NCBI RefSeq assembly: GCF_900120155.1
Contig: NZ_LT635549.1
Span: 62,001 to 126,000, forward strand
Length of the DNA: 64,000 bases
Direction of reading: 5' to 3'
Source of the DNA: Clostridium sp. Marseille-P3244
GTDB taxonomy: Bacteria; Bacillota; Clostridia; Lachnospirales; Lachnospiraceae
In this document: positions 35,363-42,608 of the stretch, one piece after another
Numbering within the stretch: the first letter of the stretch is position 1
Layout of the letters: every line of letters starts with the position of its first letter
Position numbers and translations under genes: made by a program
The notes under the pieces: model-generated
Databases searched by the model: none
What the model was told of the DNA's origin: nothing
Seen by the model: the letters and a program-made list of their open reading frames with translations, nothing else

Positions 35363-36643
35363 CTATTCTTTACTGCCGACTGTGACCGTAAAGTCCACAT
35401 CCACATAGCCCCCGGCTCCCAGGCGCTGACCTCTGATCCTGACGTCTGTCCCGGCCCGCGTCTCAAGGACAGCCTCCCGGTATGTCACGATGCTGGAAAC
35501 GTCCGTGTCGGAAACCTGGCAGATAATGTCTCCACTCTGGATTCCTGCAGCCATCGCCGGAGAATCCGGATCCACGTCTACCACATAGATACCCGCAGGC
35601 ATTCCCTGATTCTCTTTCAGCTCAGTGGTCACTGTCGTCCCGTAGATTCCAATGTATGGAACGCTCTGTCCGTTTGCCATCAGCTCGATCACTGATTTCA
35701 GATCTGAAATGGCACAGGCATTTGCCGTATTATTCCCGCTGTCATCCCAGACGGAACCGAGGATCAGCCCGATTACTTCCCCTTCCATGTTGAACAGGAA
35801 CCCGGTTCCATTTGAGCTCACCGGTATATCAGTCGCCAGCACATCACAGCCCCCATCAAAAAAGGCTTCTTTATAATCAGTGGAACTGATCAGTCCATAT
35901 CCCATCCCATCCGGATAGCCGAACATATTTCCCAGAGCCATGACAACATCCCCCTGGACAACCAGATTGGAATTCCCGAGCGCCGCCACTTTTATATTCG
36001 ACCACGTAGATTCGGAAATACTGGTTCTTGGAATACTGAACATAGCCAAGCCTGTGTTTTTATCCTGTTTTTTTAAAGCGGCGCCGCAGCTTTTCCCGTC
36101 CTGAAATGTAACGGTCCACTCCGCAGCTCCCTCACACACAGAATTATCCGCAAGGATCAGCAGTTCCTGTCCGTTGTCTGCCGTGATCACTCCGGAAGAA
36201 CCGTTTCCCACCCCGGTCATCTGTGCGTTCCAGTCATCTTCATCCGTCACTGCCTCAACGGAGACAACACACTTTCCCGCTTCCGCAGCCCGTTCATTCA
36301 TACTGGCCAGCATTTCCTCATAACTCTCAGCGGTCAGGGTCGGAACAGTCTCTTCTTCTGCAGCCTGTACATCTTCCTGTTCTTCTGCCGGCTCCTCATC
36401 TTCCGGGATCGTCACAGTCTCCGGATTTCCCCTGAACCAGTTCTGAGCCCATGGTCTGAGCGCAAAAAAACCAAGGCAGGCAAACACACCCAGAATCACT
36501 CCATACAAAGCGATCCGGATAATCTGTTTCACAACCTGTTCCCTGCTCATCGGTTTCGATTTTATCGTCTCCTGGAGGAAAGAATATTTTTTCTCTTCAA
36601 AGCCTTCCTCCTGACTCTGCTGCTGGTCTTTCTCGTTGGGCAT
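35363..36643 (-). CDS. HtrA/DegP-like membrane protein with lost protease triad, PDZ domain
   Basis: A 426-aa membrane-anchored protein: a cytoplasmic N-terminus, one transmembrane helix (about 41-62), an acidic linker, a trypsin-like beta-barrel domain (about 105-305) and a PDZ domain (about 320-420, GIYVVDVDPDSPAMAAGIQSGD). The positions that normally carry the catalytic triad are altered. The TNxHV histidine site reads LILADNSV, the TDLAV aspartate site reads NTGLAMFSI, and the GNSGGP serine site reads SSNGTGFLF. It is therefore probably a pseudoprotease, acting as a chaperone or adaptor on the outside of the membrane. It is divergent from mutS2. Confidence 0.85.
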   Translation of the reverse strand: MPNEKDQQQSQEEGFEEKKYSFLQETIKSKPMSREQVVKQIIRIALYGVILGVFACLGFFALRPWAQNWFRGNPETVTIPEDEEPAEEQEDVQAAEEETVPTLTAESYEEMLASMNERAAEAGKCVVSVEAVTDEDDWNAQMTGVGNGSSGVITADNGQELLILADNSVCEGAAEWTVTFQDGKSCGAALKKQDKNTGLAMFSIPRTSISESTWSNIKVAALGNSNLVVQGDVVMALGNMFGYPDGMGYGLISSTDYKEAFFDGGCDVLATDIPVSSNGTGFLFNMEGEVIGLILGSVWDDSGNNTANACAISDLKSVIELMANGQSVPYIGIYGTTVTTELKENQGMPAGIYVVDVDPDSPAMAAGIQSGDIICQVSDTDVSSIVTYREAVLETRAGTDVRIRGQRLGAGGYVDVDFTVTVGSKE

Positions 36644-36784
36644 GGATCTTTATCTCCTCGAACTCTAGTATAACCGATTCGCCCGGATTGTTCAATCCTA
36701 TGTTACTTTCGGAAAAACCTTTTCTTTATCCTGAGAATAGGGTAAAATATTTAGGGTAAATCATTTAGGACATAAGGTGGGTCA

Positions 36785-39160
36785 ATGAATCAGAAGACAT
36801 TAATCAAACTGGAATTTGACAAGATCATCGCTCTTCTTGAGGAAGAGGCGGGCTCTTTCCGCGGCCGTCAGCTGTGCCATCGGTTAAAGCCCGTAACAGA
36901 TATTGAAAAGATCGATACCCTTCAGGAGCAGACTGCTGCCGCATACACACGCATCGTACAGAAAGGCCGGGTCTCTTTCGGCGACGCTTCCCCTGTGGAA
37001 GAGTCCATGAAGCGTCTGGAGATCGGAGGCGCTCTTAGCATCCCGGAACTGCTGCGGATCTGCCGTCTCCTGTCTAACGCCGCCCGTGTGAAATCTTACG
37101 GCCGGCATGATACCCAGGAGGATTCTGCGGACTGTCTGGACATCTATTTTAATCAGCTGGAGCCTCTCGCTCCCCTCGTGTCGGAGATTGAACGGTGCAT
37201 CCTTTCCGAAGATGAGATCAGCGACGATGCCAGCAGCACGCTGAAACATATCCGCCGGAACATTGCGGGGATTAACGACCGGATCCACTCTACTCTCTCG
37301 GGTCTGGTAAATGGTTCACTGCGCACTTATCTGCAGGACGCTATCATTACCATGCGGGGAGACCGTTACTGCATCCCCGTTAAGGCAGAGTACCGGTCAC
37401 AGGTACAGGGACTCATCCATGATCAGTCATCCACCGGATCCACACTGTTCATTGAGCCCATGGCTGTTGTAAAACTGAATAATGACCTGAAAGAACTTTA
37501 TGCCAAAGAGCAGGAAGAGATCCAGGTCATCCTGGCCCGCCTGAGTGAAGAAGCCGGGCAGTATGTCGAAGAAATCCGCGCAGACTACCGGGCCCTTACT
37601 GACCTGGATTTTATATTTGCAAGAGGGGCTCTTGCTCTGTCTATGAAGGGCAGCCGTCCTGTTATGAATCAAGAAGGCCGGATCCATATCCGGGAAGGAC
37701 GGCATCCGCTTCTGGATCCCAGAAATGTCGTGCCTATCACGGTTTCTCTGGGAGAAGATTTTACGCTCCTGATCATCACCGGGCCAAATACCGGAGGCAA
37801 GACCGTTTCTCTGAAGACGGTAGGACTTTTTACCCTCATGGGCCAGGCCGGGCTTCACATTCCCGCCGCAGACCGCTCTGAACTGGCTGTATTTCACCAG
37901 GTCTACGCAGACATTGGGGATGAGCAGAGCATTGAACAGAGCCTGAGTACGTTTTCCTCGCATATGACCAATATCGTTTCTTTTCTCAAAAAGGTGGATG
38001 AACATTCTCTCGTCCTTTTTGACGAGCTTGGCGCGGGGACAGATCCTACAGAAGGAGCAGCTCTGGCCACGGCCATTCTTTCTTCTCTGCACAGCAGGAA
38101 TATCCGTACCATGGCGACCACTCACTACAGCGAGCTGAAGGTGTACGCCCTGTCCACTCCGGGCGTGGAAAATGCCTGCTGTGAATTTGACGTGGAAAGC
38201 CTGCGCCCGACGTACCGCCTGCTCATCGGAATTCCGGGAAAAAGCAACGCCTTTGCCATTTCCGGGAAACTGGGGCTTCCCGATCATATCATTGAGGATG
38301 CCAAAAAACGGCTGAGCGAGCAGGATGTATCATTTGAAGATCTGCTCAGTGACCTGGAATCCAGCAGACGCACGATGGAAAAAGAGCGGGAAGAGATCGC
38401 CGCTTACAGGCAGGAGGCAGAGACCTTAAAACAGCAGGCCGCACAGCGCCAGGAAAAGCTGGACGCGCAGCGGGACCGGATCATCCGGGAAGCCAATGAG
38501 AAGGCCAATGCTATCCTCCGGGAAGCCAAGGAAGTAGCGGATGAGACGATCCGCAATTTCCACAAATTCGGAAAAGAGAACATATCTGCGGCAGAAATGG
38601 AAAAAGAACGGGAACGTCTCCGCAAAAAGATTAAGGATACATCTTCCGCCTCCGCTCTGGAAACCCATCGTCCGAAAAAGACTCACAAACCCTCCGACTT
38701 CAAACTGGGAGAATCCGTGAAGGTTCTCAGCATGAATCTTACCGGCACCATCAGCTCTCTTCCGGATTCCCGAGGAAATGTCACAGTTCAGATGGGCATC
38801 CTCCGGTCTCAGGTGAATATTTCTGATCTGGAGATCATCGAGGAGCCGTCCTCCTATGCTCCCAGAAAATTAAACCGGACCTCTAAAGGAAAAATCGGTA
38901 TGAGCAAGTCCCTGTCCGTAAGTCCGGAGATCAACCTGCTGGGCAAAACAGTAGATGAAGCAGTCATGGAACTGGATAAATATCTGGATGACGCTCTTCT
39001 CTCTCACTTGAACACCGTCAGAGTCGTACACGGGAAAGGCACCGGGGCTCTGAGAAAAGGCATCCATGAATATCTGCGGAGACAGAAACATGTAAAATTC
39101 TACCGGCTTGCCGAATACGGTGAAGGTGATGCCGGTGTGACGATCGTAGAACTGGCGTAA
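36785..39160 (+). CDS. mutS2: MutS2 family ATPase/endonuclease
   Basis: A 791-aa MutS2 protein. It has a core clamp domain, a MutS-type ABC ATPase with Walker A GPNTGGKT (near residue 337) and Walker B LVLFDELGAGTDPTEGAAL, the AMKGSRP/HPLL connector region, and a long coiled coil (about 515-630, charged Glu/Lys/Arg/Gln). A KOW-like segment follows (LGESVKVLSMNLTG) and then the C-terminal Smr nuclease domain (about 714-791) with LLGKTVDEA and VRVVHGKGTGALRKGI. MutS2 lacks the mismatch-recognition domain of MutS and acts on recombination intermediates or colliding ribosomes in Firmicutes. AAGGTGG precedes the ATG. A palindromic terminator-like element follows directly, then a two-component system. 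Confidence 0.94.
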   Translation: MNQKTLIKLEFDKIIALLEEEAGSFRGRQLCHRLKPVTDIEKIDTLQEQTAAAYTRIVQKGRVSFGDASPVEESMKRLEIGGALSIPELLRICRLLSNAARVKSYGRHDTQEDSADCLDIYFNQLEPLAPLVSEIERCILSEDEISDDASSTLKHIRRNIAGINDRIHSTLSGLVNGSLRTYLQDAIITMRGDRYCIPVKAEYRSQVQGLIHDQSSTGSTLFIEPMAVVKLNNDLKELYAKEQEEIQVILARLSEEAGQYVEEIRADYRALTDLDFIFARGALALSMKGSRPVMNQEGRIHIREGRHPLLDPRNVVPITVSLGEDFTLLIITGPNTGGKTVSLKTVGLFTLMGQAGLHIPAADRSELAVFHQVYADIGDEQSIEQSLSTFSSHMTNIVSFLKKVDEHSLVLFDELGAGTDPTEGAALATAILSSLHSRNIRTMATTHYSELKVYALSTPGVENACCEFDVESLRPTYRLLIGIPGKSNAFAISGKLGLPDHIIEDAKKRLSEQDVSFEDLLSDLESSRRTMEKEREEIAAYRQEAETLKQQAAQRQEKLDAQRDRIIREANEKANAILREAKEVADETIRNFHKFGKENISAAEMEKERERLRKKIKDTSSASALETHRPKKTHKPSDFKLGESVKVLSMNLTGTISSLPDSRGNVTVQMGILRSQVNISDLEIIEEPSSYAPRKLNRTSKGKIGMSKSLSVSPEINLLGKTVDEAVMELDKYLDDALLSHLNTVRVVHGKGTGALRKGIHEYLRRQKHVKFYRLAEYGEGDAGVTIVELA

Positions 39161-39177
39161 AATTGTTACAAAATTGT

Positions 39178-39219
39178 AAAGGGGCCGTGTACCTGTTAAA
39201 AGGAGCCTGTCCCCTTTTT
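39178..39219. repeat. REP-like palindromic element, also terminator of mutS2
   Basis: AAAGGGG (39178-39184) pairs with CCCCTTT (39211-39217), then T's. The interior (CCGTGTACCTGTTAAAAGG) is nearly identical to the left arm of the perfect hairpin at 42529-42589. It lies 18 nt behind mutS2. Confidence 0.75.
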
Positions 39220-39267
39220 CCAATGTATTCTGAATATTCTGACATCAATTATAAGGAGGTACTGAAC

Positions 39268-39966
39268 ATGCCCGGAAAACAGAAGATTCTGATCGTAGAT
39301 GACGATGAGAACATTGCAGAACTGATCTCCCTCTATCTGACGAAGGAGTGTTTTGACACGAAGATTGTATATAATGGCGAAGATGCTCTGTCCGCTTTTG
39401 AAACTTACCAGCCCAGCCTGATCCTGCTGGATCTGATGCTGCCGGGGATCGACGGCTATCAGGTGTGCCGCGAGATCCGGGCGCATTCATCCACCCCAAT
39501 CATTATGCTGTCAGCCAAGGGCGAGGTATTCGACAAGGTTCTTGGCCTGGAGCTGGGTGCAGACGACTATATCATGAAGCCGTTTGATTCCAAAGAAATG
39601 GTGGCCAGAGTCCGCGCTGTCCTGAGACGTTACCAGCCCGTCCGTCAGGAAAAAACAGAGGACAAGACAAAATGCGTTGAGTACGAAGATCTGGTGATCA
39701 ATCTTACCAACTATTCTGTTCTCTGCGATGGACAAAATGTGGAAATGCCGCCTAAAGAACTGGAATTGCTTTACTGTCTTGCCTCTTCTCCAAATCAGGT
39801 GTTTACCCGGGAACAGCTTCTGGACCGGATCTGGGGCTACGAATATATCGGTGACACACGTACTGTAGATGTACATATCAAAAGGCTCCGCGAAAAAATC
39901 AAGGATCATCCTCGCTGGAGTCTGAGCACAGTCTGGGGGATCGGCTATAAATTCGAGACAAAATAG
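39268..39966 (+). CDS. OmpR-family response regulator
   Basis: A 232-aa transcription regulator with a receiver domain (residues about 6-118; DDDE pocket at 11-14, phospho-acceptor D55 in LILLDLMLPG, switch lysine in IMKPF) and a C-terminal winged helix (about 135-230, PPKELELLYCLASS, GYEYIGDTRTVDVHIKRLREKI). The frame is open upstream, but AAGGAGG lies 8 nt before the ATG at 39268. It is followed by its histidine kinase after 53 nt, a spacer that carries a small GTCCGG/CCGGAC hairpin (39985-40003). It sits downstream of mutS2 and the palindromic element. The target genes are unknown. Confidence 0.94.
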   Translation: MPGKQKILIVDDDENIAELISLYLTKECFDTKIVYNGEDALSAFETYQPSLILLDLMLPGIDGYQVCREIRAHSSTPIIMLSAKGEVFDKVLGLELGADDYIMKPFDSKEMVARVRAVLRRYQPVRQEKTEDKTKCVEYEDLVINLTNYSVLCDGQNVEMPPKELELLYCLASSPNQVFTREQLLDRIWGYEYIGDTRTVDVHIKRLREKIKDHPRWSLSTVWGIGYKFETK

Positions 39967-40019
39967 TAATTGAAACGAAATATCGTCCGGTTCAGAGCCG
40001 GACGCGGAGAAGCGTTGCC

Positions 40020-41426
40020 ATGAAAAGTTTACTTCACCTTAAATTTATCGCTTTATATATCATATTCGGCTTCCTGTGTCTGTTCACAACAGCTACTCTC
40101 ACAACACAGCTTGTGACAAATCGGCTCGAGGAAGACACTTCCCGAACTCTTTACCGGGAGGCCACCCTGATTGCCAGCGATTATCTTCCTTCGTATTTTA
40201 CAGATGATTCCTCCATATACGCCGTGCAGGCACAGCTGGCCGCAATGCGTCTGTATCTGGAATCTTCTCTGTGGTTTGTGGACAGTACAGGAACCATGAT
40301 CACATCTTCCAATATAGAAAATACTTCCGCGCCCGAAGCCATCGAGGAATTTGATCCCGCAGAAATTGGAGGAAATCAGTATATTTCCGGTACTTACCAC
40401 GGATACTTTGACGAAGAAGTCATCACTGTAATGGCGCCGGTCACCCAGGGATTTTCCACAAAAGGATATCTTCTTATCCATTCGCCGGTATCCAGTATCG
40501 AAGAAAGATGCCGGCCGATCATGGTGCCGATCTATATTTCTCTGGGCGTCATTTATATCCTGTCCTTTATTTTTCTTCTGGGCTTTCATTTTCTTGTATA
40601 CCGCCCGCTGCGCAGGATCGTTGAGGCCGCTCAGCAATACGCTCTGGGAAATCTGGATTATGAAATTCCCGTTACATCCCACGATGAAATGGGCTATCTT
40701 TCTGCCTCGTTGAATTATATGTCAGCTCAGCTAAGTGATATGGATGACTATCAAAAGAAGATTGTGGCAAATGTTTCTCATGATTTTCGTTCCCCTCTTA
40801 CTTCAATGAAGGGGTATGTAGAGGCCATGGCCGATGGAACAATCCCGCCGGAGCTTTATGGAAAATACCTCAATATTATCCTGTTTGAGACAGAACGCCT
40901 TACAGATTTAACGGGAGATCTCCTTACCCTGAATGAATTTGATACAAAAGAACTTATGCTGGACAAAGAAAAATTTGATATTCAGGAAGTGATCAAAAAT
41001 ACTGCCGCGTCCTTTGAGGGCGTTTGTACACCGAAACATATTTCCATAGAGCTTCTCCTTCTCCCCGGAACAGTCCTCGTTTATGCTGACAGACGCAAAA
41101 TTCAGCAGGTGCTTTACAACCTCATCGATAATGCGGTAAAATTCAGCGAAAATGAATCTACTGTCACTATTGAGATAACCGGAAGAAATGACAAAGTGTA
41201 TGTTTCCATAAAAGATCATGGCATCGGGATCCCCAGGAGAGAGCAGAATAAGATCTGGGAACGTTTTTATAAATCTGATCTTTCCCGCGGGAAAGATAAA
41301 AAAGGAACCGGGCTCGGACTTTCCATTGTCCGGGAGATCATCCAGGCGCACGACGAACATATCAACGTGATCAGCACTGAAGGTGTAGGCACAGAATTTA
41401 TTTTTTCTCTGAGCCGCGCAGAATAA
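40020..41426 (+). CDS. Membrane sensor histidine kinase (HAMP, HisKA, HATPase)
   Basis: A 468-aa sensor kinase partnered with the preceding OmpR-type regulator. Its parts are: TM1 about 7-29, an extracellular sensor domain about 30-165 (DDSSIYAVQAQLAAMRLYL), TM2 about 167-193, HAMP about 195-245 (YRPLRRIVEAAQQYALGNLDYEI), the H-box VANVSHDFRSPLTSMKGY with phospho-acceptor H254, and the ATPase N-box LYNLIDNAVKFSE. The G-boxes are DHGIGIPRREQNKIWERFY and GTGLGLSIV. The length and layout resemble cell-envelope-sensing kinases of Firmicutes, but the signal is unknown. GGAGA lies 9 nt before the ATG. Confidence 0.94.
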   Translation: MKSLLHLKFIALYIIFGFLCLFTTATLTTQLVTNRLEEDTSRTLYREATLIASDYLPSYFTDDSSIYAVQAQLAAMRLYLESSLWFVDSTGTMITSSNIENTSAPEAIEEFDPAEIGGNQYISGTYHGYFDEEVITVMAPVTQGFSTKGYLLIHSPVSSIEERCRPIMVPIYISLGVIYILSFIFLLGFHFLVYRPLRRIVEAAQQYALGNLDYEIPVTSHDEMGYLSASLNYMSAQLSDMDDYQKKIVANVSHDFRSPLTSMKGYVEAMADGTIPPELYGKYLNIILFETERLTDLTGDLLTLNEFDTKELMLDKEKFDIQEVIKNTAASFEGVCTPKHISIELLLLPGTVLVYADRRKIQQVLYNLIDNAVKFSENESTVTIEITGRNDKVYVSIKDHGIGIPRREQNKIWERFYKSDLSRGKDKKGTGLGLSIVREIIQAHDEHINVISTEGVGTEFIFSLSRAE

Positions 41427-41485
41427 GCGCTGCAGCACAGTTGTAAAAAATAAATATTATTATCAAAGAAACGACCTTAAACAGA

Positions 41486-41533
41486 TGGCAGGCGTCATAC
41501 CGTATTTAACAAAAACGTGTATGGCGCCTGCCA
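41486..41533. repeat. 15-bp inverted repeat behind the kinase gene
   Basis: TGGCAGGCGTCATAC (41486-41500) and GTATGGCGCCTGCCA (41519-41533) match with one G-U pair and an 18-nt loop. It lies 60 nt after the kinase stop, between converging genes, and may serve as terminator or be a REP-type element. Confidence 0.65.
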
Positions 41534-41616
41534 CGTACTGCTATAGGAGGTTTATATCAGATCAGCAGTTCGGCTGTCGGTCAGCTTTCGGATCTGACCT
41601 CGCCGTCAATATCATC

Positions 41617-42372
41617 TTATTGATAATCGATAACATCGATCCATTTCATCAGGAATTCCTTTTCCAGCGCATTATCCTTCGTAAGCTGGGCAGCAGCCAC
41701 GATCGGAAGCCATTGCTGCACATACTGCCTCGCTGTATCACTTCTCTTACAAAACAGATTCAGATACAGATCTGCCGTCTCCTGATCTTTCAGGGCAAAT
41801 AAAAGATAGGTCATTGCAGCATCGGCGCTGGCATTTCCCTGGGTCGCATGAGCCCAATCGACTACTGTCATCTTCCCGTTCTTTCCTACGATCACATTAC
41901 TGGGATTAAAGTCGCCGTGGCAGACTTTGTTATGCTTCGGCATACTCTCAAGCCGGGTCAGAAGCTCATACCTAGTGGTCGCGTCCAGCTCTTTGAGCCC
42001 GTTGATCTGACGGGACATCTTATCTTTCATTCCTTTGAGCAGAGGCGATACTTTTTTATGCACCTGGATCTGAAGATCAACAAAATCTTCCATATATTTT
42101 TCTATGTTTTTCTTATCCGACCGCATCATCTCCTCCAGCGTTTTTCCGGATTTATATTCAATCTCGATTGCCCACTTCCCCTCAATCTGAGTAACTCCTT
42201 TCACCTTTGGGATGTCAAGTCCGGTCTCTTCGATCCTCGAAGTAATCAATGCCTCATTAAATACATCTGATTTAGGGTGAGACTCTGCAAAAACTTTTAC
42301 AATACTGTCATCACATTTATAGACAGTCTTGTAAGGACGTTTTACAATAATATTTTTTTCTTCCAGTTTCAT
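41617..42372 (-). CDS. APH/choline-kinase-like phosphotransferase
   Basis: A 251-aa protein-kinase-fold phosphotransferase. The catalytic loop (Brenner motif) is HGDFNPSNV with D154 and N159, and the metal-binding aspartate is D172 in VVDWAHATQGN. An early ATP-lysine region (SIVKVFAE) and a glutamate in helix C are visible. The family covers aminoglycoside phosphotransferases, choline kinases and other small-molecule kinases. The sequence is not one of the classic resistance enzymes that I recognise, so antibiotic resistance should not be assumed. GGAGG precedes the ATG, and a promoter lies at 42421-42449. It converges with the two-component system. Confidence 0.85.
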   Translation of the reverse strand: MKLEEKNIIVKRPYKTVYKCDDSIVKVFAESHPKSDVFNEALITSRIEETGLDIPKVKGVTQIEGKWAIEIEYKSGKTLEEMMRSDKKNIEKYMEDFVDLQIQVHKKVSPLLKGMKDKMSRQINGLKELDATTRYELLTRLESMPKHNKVCHGDFNPSNVIVGKNGKMTVVDWAHATQGNASADAAMTYLLFALKDQETADLYLNLFCKRSDTARQYVQQWLPIVAAAQLTKDNALEKEFLMKWIDVIDYQ

Positions 42373-42420
42373 AGGGTGTTCCTCCTCAATTCAACTTTCT
42401 GCTGCCTTTGTGATGGTCTC

Positions 42421-42449
42421 ATTATACATCAGAAATCCCTGCAAAGTAA
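42421..42449 (-). promoter_or_regulatory. Promoter of the APH-like gene
   Basis: On the minus strand TTACTT (42449-42444, a weak -35), a 17-nt spacer and TATAAT (42426-42421), about 50 nt before the start codon. Confidence 0.55.
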
Positions 42450-42528
42450 CCCCTATCAGATGTTTTTGTATAATTTTTAACTAATTTTTTTGTTCTATAT
42501 TTATTGTTATTTTTTTATCATTATTAGT

Positions 42529-42589
42529 AAAGGGGCCGTGTACCTGTTAAAAGGGGCCTGTCCCCTTTTAACAGGTACACGGCCCCTTT
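42529..42589. repeat. Perfect 28-bp-arm palindromic element (REP-like hairpin)
   Basis: The left arm 42529-42556 is the exact reverse complement of the right arm 42562-42589, with the 5-nt loop CCTGT. It starts AAAGGGGCCGTGTACC. It lies 19 nt behind adhE and can act as its terminator. The left arm recurs at 39178-39202, showing a dispersed repeat family. Confidence 0.9.
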
Positions 42590-42608
42590 TATCACTTTAC
42601 CACATCAT

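Noticed and set aside
41617-42372. Calling the APH-like gene an antibiotic-resistance gene
   Set aside because: Only the generic kinase motifs are present; the family includes housekeeping small-molecule kinases and nothing specific to a known aminoglycoside enzyme is visible.
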